64,000 bases of DNA from Psychroserpens sp. GTDB taxonomy: Bacteria > Bacteroidota > Bacteroidia > Flavobacteriales > Flavobacteriaceae. Numbering within the stretch: position 1 is the stretch's first letter; every line of letters begins with the position of its first letter. The position numbers were made by a program, and so were the translations under genes. This document shows, one piece after another, positions 52,232 through 61,057 of the stretch. The notes under the pieces were generated by a model. That model made no database searches. It had not been told where the DNA came from and saw only the letters and a program-made list of their open reading frames with translations. The stretch is from the NCBI GenBank assembly GCA_017643165.1, contig JAEPNY010000001.1, positions 124,001-188,000 on the forward strand. Direction: 5' to 3'.

Positions 52232-55200
52232 ATGGCGCAGAATTTCTCACATATTCAAGGAAAGTTAGAACAATTCATTAAACGGTATTATGTCAATGAA
52301 TTACTAAAAGGTGCAATATTGTTTTTTGCAGCTGGTTTACTTTATTTTATTGTCACACTGTTTATAGAATATATGTTGTGGCTCAACCCTACAGCAAGAA
52401 CTATTTTGTTTTGGACTTTTGTGTCTGTTGAGGTAGCATTGTTTGCAAAGTTTATTGCGTTTCCTCTTGCAAGATTATTTAAACTACAAAAGGGGATTGA
52501 CTATAAGACGGCTTCAAAGATCATTGGTGACCACTTTCCAGAAGTAAATGATAAATTATTGAATGTGCTTCAGCTAAAGGAAAGCAATCTACATTCAGAA
52601 TTATTAGAAGCAAGTATAGAACAGAAATCTGCCGAGTTAAGCCCGATTCCGTTTAAGTTAGCGATCAATTTTAATAAAAACACAAAATATTTAAAATATG
52701 CAGCCATTCCAATCGTCATTTTATTGGTGTCTTTTGCCACTGGAAAGATAAATTGGTTTAGCGATAGCTATGAGCGCGTTGTAAACTATTCTACAGCGTA
52801 CGAACCGCCAGCGCCATTTCAGTTTTTTGTGGTAAATGAGGAGCTCAAGGCAATTGAAAACAAAGACTATAAAGTGATTGTTACAGCTGCAGGTGAATTA
52901 GTGCCTGAGAATGCTCAAATTCACTTTAACGGACAATCATTCTTTATGCAGCAAACACAACCCGGTCAATTCGAGTTCGTATTTGTCCAACCGAAACAAC
53001 CAGTTAGCTTTAACCTTTCTGCAAATGATGTGGTTTCTAAAGACTATACATTAGACATTGTTAAGGTGCCTAGTCTTTTGAATTTTGAAATGTTGTTAGA
53101 TTATCCGAGTTATACTAAAAAAACGGATGAGGTATTAAAAAGTACAGGCAGTGCTACTATACCTGAAGGTACTAAGGTGACGTGGAATGTCAATACAAGA
53201 TCTACTGAAAGCGTTGCACTTTATGCACAAGATACTTTAGCGTTCGATGCGTTTGAGAGTGGACGATTTGAAGCTTCTAAGCGAATATTTGCAAATACCG
53301 ATTACAGCATAAGCACGAGTAATGCCCAATTAAAGGACTATGAAAATCTCGCATTTTCAATCAATGTGATAAAGGACAGTTACCCTGAGTTGAATGTCAA
53401 AATGGAGCGCGACTCACTAGACAATCAGACGCTATATTTTTATGGACAGGTGAGTGATGATTATGGCTTAAGTAAACTTCAAATGGTGTATTACCCAAGT
53501 GACACACCTGATGACAAAAAGAAAGAGGTCATTGATATTACTAAATCGAACTTTGATGAATTTGTTAGTGTGTTCCCTAATCAGTTAAATTTAGAGGAAG
53601 GCGTTAATTATGAGCTTTATTTTCAAGTCTTTGACAACGATGCCCTACACAACTTTAAGAGCGCTAAAAGCCCTGTGTTTAGTTATAGAAAGCTTACTAA
53701 AGACGAAGTAGAGAAGAAGCAGCTAGAGGAACAAAATGAGACGATTAAGGACATTAGCAAGACCTTTGATAAACTCAAAGAACAAGATAAAGAGTTAGAG
53801 CGATTGTCAAAGACTCAAAAGGAAAAGAAGGAGCTTAACTTTAATGACAAAAAGAAGTTTGAAAACTTTCTTAAACGTCAGAAAGAGCAAGAGCAATTGA
53901 TGCAAAACTTCAATAAAAAATTAAAAGAAAATATCGAAGAGTTTCAGAATGAGGATAACGAGAAAGACCAATTCAAAGAAGACCTTCAAAAACGTCTCGA
54001 GGAAAACGAGGAACAGCTCAAGAAAGATGAGAAACTCTTAGAAGAGCTTGAAAAGATGCAGGATAAAATTAATAAGGAAGAATTCACGCAGAAGCTCGAA
54101 CAATTAGCTAAGCAAAATAAGAACAAGGAGAAAAGTCTTCAGCAGCTATTAGAATTGACGAAGCGTTTTTATGTCGCTAAGAAAGCCGAGAAACTGATGA
54201 AAGAATTAGAGGAAATGGCCGAAGAGCAGGAAAAGCTTTCAGAAGAATCTAAAGAAAATAACACAAAAGAAGCGCAGGAAAAGCTTAATGAGAAATTCGA
54301 AGAGTTTCAGAAGCAAATGGAAGAGCTTGATGAGGAGAATAAAAAGCTGAAAAAACCAATGGACTTACCTCAAGATAAACCAACAGAGGAGTCGATTAAA
54401 CAAGACCAAAAAGAGGCAACAGATGCCTTAGAAGAGCAGCAGAAACAAGATCAGCAGCAGCAAGCAGGAGAAGAACAAGAAGGTCAAGAGGAACAGGAGG
54501 AGCAAGAGCAGAATGAAAAGCAGAACAGCGCTCCTCAAGACAATCAGCAAAAAGCCAAGAAGAAGCAAAAGCAAGCCGCTCAGAAGATGAAGGAAATGAG
54601 TCAACAAATGGCCCAATCGATGTCAATGAATGGTGGTGAGCAAATGCAAGAGGATATCGACGTTTTACGACAAATACTTGATAATTTAGTGCTGTTCTCG
54701 TTTGATCAGGAGAATTTAATGGATCAATTTAAAAGCATTGAAATCAATCACAATGAATATGGTAAATTCTTGCGAAAGCAAAGTAATTTACGTGAACACT
54801 TCGAACATATTGACGATAGTTTGTTCGCGTTGTCTTTACGTCAGCCAATGCTTTCAGAACGCGTAAATTCTCAGATCACAAATGTGTTTTTTAATATTGA
54901 TAAGGCTTTGAATCAGTTATCTGAAAACCAGATCTATCAAGGTGTAGCCTCCCAACAGTATACAGTGACTTCTACGAATGAATTAGCGAGCTTCTTAAGT
55001 GATGTTTTAGATAATATGAATATGCAGATGAACCCTTCTATGGATAAAGGGCAAGGTCAAAGTCAGCAACTTCCAGATATTATAATGAGTCAGGAAGAAC
55101 TCAATAAAAAAATGGAAGAAGGAATGAAAAAGGGACAAAAAGGAAAGAAGCCACAAGAGGGAGAAAAAGGTCAGGAAGGAGAAGGAGAGAATGAGCAGGA

Positions 55201-55717
55201 TGGAGAGAACGGTAATCCTAAAGATGGGAAAGACGGAAAAAAATCTATGGAGCAGCTTAATGGGGAACAACAGGGCAATGGTGAAGGAAATAGCGAAGTG
55301 ATTAATGGTGAATTGTATGAGATCTATCAACGACAACAGCAGTTACGCCAAGCCTTAGAAAACCGACTTGGAAAAGAAGGTAAGAAAGGTCTTGGTGGCG
55401 ATTTATTAAAGAAAATGGAAGAGATTGAATTGGATCTAATTAATAAAGGCTTCACCAATCAAACCTTACAGAAAATGATGGATCTTCAACATCAACTGTT
55501 GAAACTTGAGAATGCGACATTTATGCAAGGCCAGGACAATAAGCGAAAGTCCGAAACGAACAATAAAACATATGATGTTTCGATTCCTGACCAAACCCCT
55601 AAAGCAAAAGAATATTTCAATACTACCGAAATATTAAATAGACAGGCGCTACCTTTGCAACAGATTTATAAGAAAAAAGTGCAAGCCTATTTCAAAAAAA
55701 CGAATGATCAGCTTTAA
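52232..55717 (+). CDS. DUF4175-family large membrane and coiled-coil protein
   Basis: A 1161-aa envelope protein of a Bacteroidota family without known function. Two membrane helices lie at about 22-48 and 52-76 and a third at about 146-164. An Ig-like extracytoplasmic part follows at about 180-490 (SFNLSANDVVSKDYTLDIVKVPSLLNFEMLLDYPSYTKK-like), then a very long coiled coil at about 490-800 made almost only of Glu, Lys and Gln. Another low-complexity Gly/Glu/Lys/Gln region is near 965-1025, and a folded C-terminus has LLKKMEEIELDLINKGF. Its last 14 bp overlap the ybeY start, so translation may be coupled. Confidence 0.85.
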   Translation: MAQNFSHIQGKLEQFIKRYYVNELLKGAILFFAAGLLYFIVTLFIEYMLWLNPTARTILFWTFVSVEVALFAKFIAFPLARLFKLQKGIDYKTASKIIGDHFPEVNDKLLNVLQLKESNLHSELLEASIEQKSAELSPIPFKLAINFNKNTKYLKYAAIPIVILLVSFATGKINWFSDSYERVVNYSTAYEPPAPFQFFVVNEELKAIENKDYKVIVTAAGELVPENAQIHFNGQSFFMQQTQPGQFEFVFVQPKQPVSFNLSANDVVSKDYTLDIVKVPSLLNFEMLLDYPSYTKKTDEVLKSTGSATIPEGTKVTWNVNTRSTESVALYAQDTLAFDAFESGRFEASKRIFANTDYSISTSNAQLKDYENLAFSINVIKDSYPELNVKMERDSLDNQTLYFYGQVSDDYGLSKLQMVYYPSDTPDDKKKEVIDITKSNFDEFVSVFPNQLNLEEGVNYELYFQVFDNDALHNFKSAKSPVFSYRKLTKDEVEKKQLEEQNETIKDISKTFDKLKEQDKELERLSKTQKEKKELNFNDKKKFENFLKRQKEQEQLMQNFNKKLKENIEEFQNEDNEKDQFKEDLQKRLEENEEQLKKDEKLLEELEKMQDKINKEEFTQKLEQLAKQNKNKEKSLQQLLELTKRFYVAKKAEKLMKELEEMAEEQEKLSEESKENNTKEAQEKLNEKFEEFQKQMEELDEENKKLKKPMDLPQDKPTEESIKQDQKEATDALEEQQKQDQQQQAGEEQEGQEEQEEQEQNEKQNSAPQDNQQKAKKKQKQAAQKMKEMSQQMAQSMSMNGGEQMQEDIDVLRQILDNLVLFSFDQENLMDQFKSIEINHNEYGKFLRKQSNLREHFEHIDDSLFALSLRQPMLSERVNSQITNVFFNIDKALNQLSENQIYQGVASQQYTVTSTNELASFLSDVLDNMNMQMNPSMDKGQGQSQQLPDIIMSQEELNKKMEEGMKKGQKGKKPQEGEKGQEGEGENEQDGENGNPKDGKDGKKSMEQLNGEQQGNGEGNSEVINGELYEIYQRQQQLRQALENRLGKEGKKGLGGDLLKKMEEIELDLINKGFTNQTLQKMMDLQHQLLKLENATFMQGQDNKRKSETNNKTYDVSIPDQTPKAKEYFNTTEILNRQALPLQQIYKKKVQAYFKKTNDQL

Positions 55718-56111
55718 TTACGAAACCAATTTCCAATTAGAAAACGAAGCGCAACGTAAACTTTGGATCTCAGACACGATAGCGAATGAAGAGTGTTTAG
55801 AGGGTGATATTAATTATATCTTCTGTGATGATGAATATTTACTTAACTTAAATCAAGAGTACTTAGACCACGACACCTTAACAGACATTATAAGCTTTGA
55901 TTATACTGTAGGAAAGGAGCTACATGGCGATATCTTTATTTCGATTGAAAGGGTGTTAGAAAATGCTAAGAAGTTTGAAGTAAAAAATGTTGATGAGGTC
56001 GATCGCGTGATGATTCATGGGATACTTCACTACTGTGGATATAAAGACAAGAGTGATGATGAAAAGTCACTTATGAGATCTAAGGAAGACTTCTACTTAT
56101 CTAGGCGTTAG
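55704..56111 (+). CDS. ybeY: Endoribonuclease YbeY (rRNA maturation factor)
   Basis: A metal-dependent RNase needed for the 3' end of 16S rRNA and for ribosome quality control. The 135-aa protein has the metal site HGILHYCGYKD (His105, His109, with Asp115 where the canonical GYDH motif has His). LTDIISFDY near 59-67 is the usual preceding segment. Bacteroidota homologues often read GYKD, so the change is probably tolerated. It starts 14 bp inside the DUF4175 gene and precedes mnmG. Confidence 0.93.
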   Translation: MISFNYETNFQLENEAQRKLWISDTIANEECLEGDINYIFCDDEYLLNLNQEYLDHDTLTDIISFDYTVGKELHGDIFISIERVLENAKKFEVKNVDEVDRVMIHGILHYCGYKDKSDDEKSLMRSKEDFYLSRR

Positions 56112-56112
56112 G

Positions 56113-56140
56113 TTGATATTAAGAATTCGCCGTATATTTG
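56113..56140 (+). promoter_or_regulatory. Complete promoter of mnmG
   Basis: TTG (56113-56115), a 17-bp spacer and TATATTTG (56133-56140) match the Bacteroidota consensus fully. The predicted start near 56147 leaves a leader of about 45 nt that contains the first parS palindrome. Confidence 0.65.
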
Positions 56141-56165
56141 CAAACTTTAATTTTTAAACTTAAAA

Positions 56166-56181
56166 TGTTCCACGTGGAACA
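56166..56181. promoter_or_regulatory. parS site 1 (ParB binding palindrome)
   Basis: TGTTCCACGTGGAACA is a perfect 16-bp palindrome and differs from the general parS consensus TGTTTCACGTGAAACA only at the symmetric pair of positions 5 and 12. It lies between the mnmG promoter and its start codon. parS sites nucleate ParB for origin segregation. Confidence 0.88.
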
Positions 56182-56192
56182 ATTTGTATAAG

Positions 56193-58064
56193 ATGTTTAG
56201 TGATATTTATGATGTTATTGTTGTAGGAGCGGGTCATGCTGGAAGTGAAGCTGCAGCGGCGGCCGCTAACATGGGTAGTAAGACGCTTTTGATTACTATG
56301 AATTTGCAGAACATTGCACAAATGTCTTGTAATCCTGCAATGGGTGGCATTGCTAAAGGACAGATTGTAAGAGAGATTGATGCTTTAGGTGGCTACAGCG
56401 GAATTGTGAGTGATACATCAGCCATTCAGTTTAAAATGTTGAACAAATCTAAAGGTCCGGCGATGTGGAGTCCTCGAGTTCAAAGTGACCGTATGCGTTT
56501 CGCTGAAGATTGGCGTTTGTTGTTAGAGCAAACTGAAAACCTTGATTTTTACCAGGAAATGGTTTCTGGAATTATAGTGGAACACGGTAAAGTTGTTGGT
56601 GTAAAAACATCTTTAGGAATTGAAGTAAGAGCTAAATCTGTGGTATTGACCAACGGAACATTTCTGAATGGTTTAATTCATATTGGTGATAAAAACTTTG
56701 GTGGTGGACGTGCAGGTGAAAGAGCAGCTACTGGAATAACAGAACAACTCATTGATTTAGGATTTGATTCTGGACGTATGAAAACCGGAACACCACCACG
56801 AGTAGATGGTCGTTCATTAGATTATTCTAAAATGATCGAACAGCCAGGTGATACAAATCCTGAGAAGTTCTCGTATTTAGAACACATTAAACCTCTTACC
56901 GATCAACGGTCTTGTCACATGACGTATACAAGTCCTGAAGTTCATGACTTACTTCGTGAAGGTTTTGATCGTTCTCCAATGTTTAATGGACGTATACAAA
57001 GTACGGGTCCACGTTATTGTCCTTCAATAGAAGATAAGATAAATCGTTTTGCAGATAAAGACCGTCATCAGTTATTTGTTGAACCTGAAGGTTGGAATAC
57101 GGTTGAAGTATATGTAAATGGCTTCTCTACATCCTTACCAGAGGATGTTCAATTTAAAGCCCTTAAAAGTGTTGCTGGTTTTGAAAATGTTAAATTTTTC
57201 AGACCAGGTTATGCAATAGAATATGATTACTTTCCACCTACACAATTAAAGCATACTTTAGAAACAAAACTGGTAGAGGGCTTGTTTTTTGCAGGTCAGA
57301 TTAATGGTACTACAGGATATGAGGAAGCCGCTTCTCAGGGGTTAATGGCAGGTATAAATGCAGCATTGAAAGTTCAGGAAAAAGAAGCGTTTACATTAAA
57401 ACGAAACGAGGCTTACATTGGTGTTTTAATTGATGATCTGATTACAAAAGGAACTGAAGAACCTTATAGAATGTTTACTTCGCGTGCAGAATACAGAACC
57501 TTATTACGCCAAGATAATGCAGATTTTAGACTGACGCCGAAGGGTTATAATTTAGGTTTAGCTAGTGAAAAGCGTTTAAGACGTATGGAGGAAAAGCAAA
57601 AACAATCTGATGCGTTTGTCCAATTTTTTAGAGACACAAGTATTAAGCCTGAGTTAGCAAACCCTGTGCTAGAATCTAAAAATTCATCTCCTGTTAAACA
57701 GTCAGATAAAATGTTTAAGCTGTTTTCACGACCTAATATTACAACAGAAGATATGCGAAAATTTAATGTTGTTGAAGACTACATTGAAAACAATCAGCTT
57801 GATCGTGAAGTCATAGAGCAGACAGAAATTCAAGTGAAATATGCTGGATACATTGAGAAGGAAAAAAATAATGCCGATAAATTAAATCGACTTGAGGATG
57901 TCAAGATTCCAACGGATTTTGATTATTCTAAATTGAAGTCGATGAGTACCGAAGCAAAACAAAAACTAAGCAAGGTGCAACCTGTAACTATTTCTCAAGC
58001 ATCTCGAATTTCAGGTGTTTCTCCGAGCGATATATCAGTTTTACTAGTATATTTAGGCCGTTAA
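56193..58064 (+). CDS. mnmG: tRNA uridine-5-carboxymethylaminomethyl modification enzyme MnmG (GidA)
   Basis: With MnmE, MnmG installs the carboxymethylaminomethyl group on U34 of several tRNAs using FAD, NADH and methylene-tetrahydrofolate. The ATG at 56193 (623 aa) is used; a TTG three codons earlier is less likely. The N-terminal FAD motif is VIVVGAGHAGSEAA (8-21). Other hallmarks are QMSCNPAMGGIAKGQIVREIDALGG, TGTFL-type loop NGTFLNGLIHIG, MKTGTPPR, and FAGQINGTTGYEEAA followed by the C-terminal YAGYIEKE helix region. Length is normal. It is flanked on both sides by perfect parS sites, and MnmE is not in the window. Confidence 0.97.
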   Translation: MFSDIYDVIVVGAGHAGSEAAAAAANMGSKTLLITMNLQNIAQMSCNPAMGGIAKGQIVREIDALGGYSGIVSDTSAIQFKMLNKSKGPAMWSPRVQSDRMRFAEDWRLLLEQTENLDFYQEMVSGIIVEHGKVVGVKTSLGIEVRAKSVVLTNGTFLNGLIHIGDKNFGGGRAGERAATGITEQLIDLGFDSGRMKTGTPPRVDGRSLDYSKMIEQPGDTNPEKFSYLEHIKPLTDQRSCHMTYTSPEVHDLLREGFDRSPMFNGRIQSTGPRYCPSIEDKINRFADKDRHQLFVEPEGWNTVEVYVNGFSTSLPEDVQFKALKSVAGFENVKFFRPGYAIEYDYFPPTQLKHTLETKLVEGLFFAGQINGTTGYEEAASQGLMAGINAALKVQEKEAFTLKRNEAYIGVLIDDLITKGTEEPYRMFTSRAEYRTLLRQDNADFRLTPKGYNLGLASEKRLRRMEEKQKQSDAFVQFFRDTSIKPELANPVLESKNSSPVKQSDKMFKLFSRPNITTEDMRKFNVVEDYIENNQLDREVIEQTEIQVKYAGYIEKEKNNADKLNRLEDVKIPTDFDYSKLKSMSTEAKQKLSKVQPVTISQASRISGVSPSDISVLLVYLGR

Positions 58065-58073
58065 ATTCGCTAG

Positions 58074-58089
58074 TGTTCCACGTGGAACA
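58074..58089. promoter_or_regulatory. parS site 2 (ParB binding palindrome)
   Basis: A second perfect TGTTCCACGTGGAACA lies 9 bp after the mnmG stop and 9 bp before the methyltransferase ATG. It is identical to the first site 1.9 kb upstream. Confidence 0.88.
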
Positions 58090-58098
58090 TTTCCATTA

Positions 58099-58950
58099 AT
58101 GAAAGATAAAGACATTTATTTAAGGGTAAAAGACCACTCAGTTTCTGGAGAGGAATTCGATTTGATTTTCGATAAGTCTTTAGATCTTTTAGAGACAACG
58201 CCACAACCTTCCGAAGAAGAATTACCCAAGTACTACGAAAGTGAAGACTATATTTCTCATACTGATGGGAAGCGTAATTGGTTCGAAAAACTATATCAGA
58301 TAATCAAATCAATTGCATTAAAACGCAAACTTAAATTAATAAATGATAGCGCTAATGACAAAGGCATTTTATTAGACGTTGGATGTGGAACAGGAGATTT
58401 TTTAAAAGTTGCAAAGAGCAATGGTTGGGAGGTTTCTGGCGTTGAACCTAACGCACAGGCTAGATCAATTGCCAACAGTAAAACGGCTAATGCAGTTTTT
58501 GATATCGAACATTTATTAGAGTTTGATGCACATCAATTTGATGTTATCACACTTTGGCATGTTTTAGAACACCTGCCAAAGCTTGATGACCATTTTAAAA
58601 TATTTAACCGCTTATTAAAACCAAATGGAGTTTTAGTTATAGCTGTACCGAATTACAAAAGCTTTGATGCAAACTATTATAAATCGTTTTGGGCCGCATT
58701 TGATGTTCCAAGACATTTATGGCATTTTTCTCAAACATCAATAAAGAAACTTGCTACAATAAATAAGTTCAATGTCGTTAGAACGAAACCAATGATTTTT
58801 GATGCCTATTATGTGTCTTTACTTTCAGAAAAATATAAAACAGGATCAATGAATCCGTTAAAAGCAATTTGGGTTGGATGGCGATCAAATCTTAGTGCAA
58901 TGCGCTCAAAAGAATATTCATCTTTAATTTATGTACTCAAAAAGAAATAA
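58099..58950 (+). CDS. Class I SAM-dependent methyltransferase
   Basis: A 283-aa protein with the SAM-binding motif ILLDVGCGTGDFL (about 93-105), post-I acidic residue in GVEPN, motif II region FDVITLWHVLEHL and motif III LLKPNGVLVIAVPNY. This is the arrangement of methyltransf_23-type enzymes such as UbiG-like proteins. The substrate is unknown. The first 60 residues (YYESEDYISHTDGKRN) match a subgroup often linked to cell-surface glycans. It follows mnmG after 34 bp, with a parS site in the gap, so it is probably transcribed together with mnmG. Confidence 0.85.
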   Translation: MKDKDIYLRVKDHSVSGEEFDLIFDKSLDLLETTPQPSEEELPKYYESEDYISHTDGKRNWFEKLYQIIKSIALKRKLKLINDSANDKGILLDVGCGTGDFLKVAKSNGWEVSGVEPNAQARSIANSKTANAVFDIEHLLEFDAHQFDVITLWHVLEHLPKLDDHFKIFNRLLKPNGVLVIAVPNYKSFDANYYKSFWAAFDVPRHLWHFSQTSIKKLATINKFNVVRTKPMIFDAYYVSLLSEKYKTGSMNPLKAIWVGWRSNLSAMRSKEYSSLIYVLKKK

Positions 58951-59110
58951 ACGCATTTTAAGCCGTTTTAAGGCTATTAAAGACAAAAGCCCATAGAAGT
59001 ACATTAAGTAAATATATTTTAAAATATAAGGCCCGTTTTAGAGCTTAAGTTTTGATAAGCTTTATATATCAGGAAACAAAAAACGATAAATAAAAGTTAT
59101 TCTATCTTTT

Positions 59111-59142
59111 TTGATTAAAACTCACTCACTTTTTTACATTTG
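59111..59142 (+). promoter_or_regulatory. Promoter of the OmpH-like gene
   Basis: TTG (59111-59113), a 21-bp spacer and TACATTTG (59135-59142) match the Bacteroidota promoter. The ATG at 59163 lies 20 bp further on. Confidence 0.6.
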
Positions 59143-59162
59143 CAAAAAATAAATTTTAACTC

Positions 59163-59681
59163 ATGAAAAAATATTTCGGATTAGCTGCATTATTAATTTT
59201 TTTAGTTGCATGTCAAGAACAGCAAAAAATTGGTTTTATTGATAATGGAAAAGTTATAAATGCCTATCAAGAAAAAATTGATATTGAAGAAAAATATAAG
59301 CTTAAGGACGAGGATTTTAAAAAACGTGCCGATAGTATTGGAAATGCCTTTCAATTAGAGGCTAAAGATTTTCAATTGAATGGTGCAAAATTATCTCAAA
59401 AAGCACAGCAAGAACAATATCAAGCTCTTGGCCAAAAGCAACAATTGTTACAACAACAACTTCAAAGAGAACAGCAAAACTTAACTCAGCAATTTAATGT
59501 TGAAATAGATTCAGCTATTACCCACATGAAGCGTTTTGTTGCGGATTACGGAAAGAAGAATGGGTATTCATTTATTCTAGGTCAGAACGAAGCTGGAAGT
59601 GTAATGTATGGTGTTGAAGCTAATGATATTACTGATGCAGTTATTGAAGAGCTTAATAAAGCATACAGTAAAGACAACTAA
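59163..59681 (+). CDS. OmpH/Skp-family periplasmic chaperone (lipoprotein)
   Basis: A 172-aa envelope protein of the OmpH/Skp family, whose members shield outer-membrane proteins during transit. The signal peptide ends in a lipobox with Cys17 (LVACQ), which most Skp proteins lack. The opening strand KIGFIDNGKVINAY is typical, followed by a long Gln/Lys-rich coiled coil at about 35-125 (two long tentacles) and the closing YSFILGQNEAGSVMYG-like strand. It is a single gene between two promoters and a strong terminator. Confidence 0.87.
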   Translation: MKKYFGLAALLIFLVACQEQQKIGFIDNGKVINAYQEKIDIEEKYKLKDEDFKKRADSIGNAFQLEAKDFQLNGAKLSQKAQQEQYQALGQKQQLLQQQLQREQQNLTQQFNVEIDSAITHMKRFVADYGKKNGYSFILGQNEAGSVMYGVEANDITDAVIEELNKAYSKDN

Positions 59682-59704
59682 AATCTGATACATTTTTAAT
59701 ATTT

Positions 59705-59732
59705 AGCCGATTGAATTTCAATCGGCTTTTTT
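59705..59732. terminator. Terminator of the OmpH-like gene, coding on the other strand
   Basis: AGCCGATTG and CAATCGGCT form a 9-bp stem around AATTT, with T5-6 on the plus strand. The right half encodes the last codons (Lys-Lys-Ala-Asp-stop) of holB on the minus strand. Confidence 0.88.
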
Positions 59733-60869
59733 ATGGAGTAATCTTGTAAGTTTTATTGATAGATCGGTCAATATGATCTTCGAATTGCCATTACGTTCTA
59801 TGTGGTAGATGGCATCTTGCAATTCGTTTGATATGTCCATTATGTTATTACCATGAACGAATGGCGCAAATTTTTCTAATTTAAATCCGGTTTTAGGCTC
59901 CATAAAAACTAAGGATTCAGCTTTATAATTCAACAACAGTGCCTGCCTAAAATAATCTAAGCAAAAATTCAAGAATTGTTTTTGTGTTTCACGTCCAGAT
60001 TTGGCAATAGTTTCACTCCATGAAATCAAATCATGAATAGCACTTTTATTCCCTTTAGCTTTAAAGGCAGATCGTATCCAGAACACAAACCATTCTTCAA
60101 ATTGTGTATCTTCACTATCGCTGTAAACTAGATCACAAGCCTTGTTGTAATTGCCATTTGCTTGATGAGCGATTTTTAAAGCATCGGCTACTGGAATTTG
60201 ATAGTGCTTTATTAATGCTTCTTGTATTGTGGCTTCAGCCAAGGGAGGAAAATTTAGAATTTGACAACGTGACCTAATGGTATTGATGATTTGTTCTTCG
60301 TCTTCAGCTATCAGAATAAAAATGGTTTGGTTTGGTGGCTCTTCAATAAGTTTCAATAGCTTATTTGCCGCAGATGTATTCATTTTTTCGGCCATCCATA
60401 TAATCATCACTTTGTAACCGCCTTCATAAGACTTTAGCGAAAGCGACTTCACAATGTCATGTGCTTCATCAACACCTATTTGCCCTTGTTTGTTATCTAT
60501 TCCTAGAATACGATACCAATCAAATAAATTTCCATAAGGCTGATTATCAATTAGTTGACGCCATTCTTCCAGAAAATGACTGGAAACAGGATGACTTTTT
60601 ATTCTATCGTTCGTCGCAACTGGAAAGGCAAAATGAAGATCAGGATGTGCAAGCGTTTTGAATTTTAAATTGCAAGTCTCATTACCGTTAGAATTCTCAC
60701 CATTTGTATTCTTACACAACAAATATTGAGCATAAGCAATTGCCATAGGCAAGGTTCCTGAGCCTTCCGGACCAACAAACAACTGCGCGTGTGGAATTCG
60801 TCCAAAATCAGCACTAGTAGTGAGATGGTTTTTGATGTGATCTTGACCTAGAATTTCTGAAAACAACAT
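59718..60869 (-). CDS. holB: DNA polymerase III subunit delta'
   Basis: The delta' subunit is the stator of the clamp loader that places the beta sliding clamp on primed DNA. The 383-aa protein starts MLFSEILGQDHIKNHL, has GPEGSGTLPMA where an active ATPase would have GxxGxGK (the Lys is absent, as in E. coli delta'), KMNTSAANKLLKLIEEPP and the Sensor-1/SRC-like IRSRCQILNFPP. The end of the gene forms one side of the OmpH terminator stem. It faces the OmpH gene convergently and its own -7 box is 4 bp from the ATG. Confidence 0.92.
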   Translation of the reverse strand: MLFSEILGQDHIKNHLTTSADFGRIPHAQLFVGPEGSGTLPMAIAYAQYLLCKNTNGENSNGNETCNLKFKTLAHPDLHFAFPVATNDRIKSHPVSSHFLEEWRQLIDNQPYGNLFDWYRILGIDNKQGQIGVDEAHDIVKSLSLKSYEGGYKVMIIWMAEKMNTSAANKLLKLIEEPPNQTIFILIAEDEEQIINTIRSRCQILNFPPLAEATIQEALIKHYQIPVADALKIAHQANGNYNKACDLVYSDSEDTQFEEWFVFWIRSAFKAKGNKSAIHDLISWSETIAKSGRETQKQFLNFCLDYFRQALLLNYKAESLVFMEPKTGFKLEKFAPFVHGNNIMDISNELQDAIYHIERNGNSKIILTDLSIKLTRLLHKKAD

Positions 60870-60873
60870 GAAG

Positions 60874-60881
60874 CAAACCTA
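60874..60881 (-). promoter_or_regulatory. -7 box of the holB promoter
   Basis: On the minus strand this reads TAGGTTTG, a perfect TAnnTTTG, ending 4 bp before the holB ATG (60867-60869). The mRNA would begin at or near the start codon. Confidence 0.5.
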
Positions 60882-60986
60882 CATATTTTTTTTAACATTC
60901 GATTGATTTGAATCTGTTTAAACCATCTAAAAATTAACCACTGTCCAATCCTGTTTTTTGCAGATTAACACAATTGATTTTTAACA

Positions 60987-60994
60987 TAAATTTG
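60987..60994 (+). promoter_or_regulatory. -7 box upstream of the DUF2652 gene
   Basis: TAAATTTG matches TAnnTTTG exactly, 63 bp before the ATG at 61058. No TTG stands at the expected distance. Confidence 0.45.
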
Positions 60995-61057
60995 TTTTAT
61001 AAAAATTGAAAAACCAGCTATTTTTATAATCCTCTAACTTTATTCAATTGATTAATA

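Noticed and set aside
54396..55336. Leu-rich minus-strand frames inside the DUF4175 gene
   Set aside because: They are complements of the Glu/Lys/Gln coiled-coil codons and produce artificial Leu/Phe-rich membrane-like sequence.
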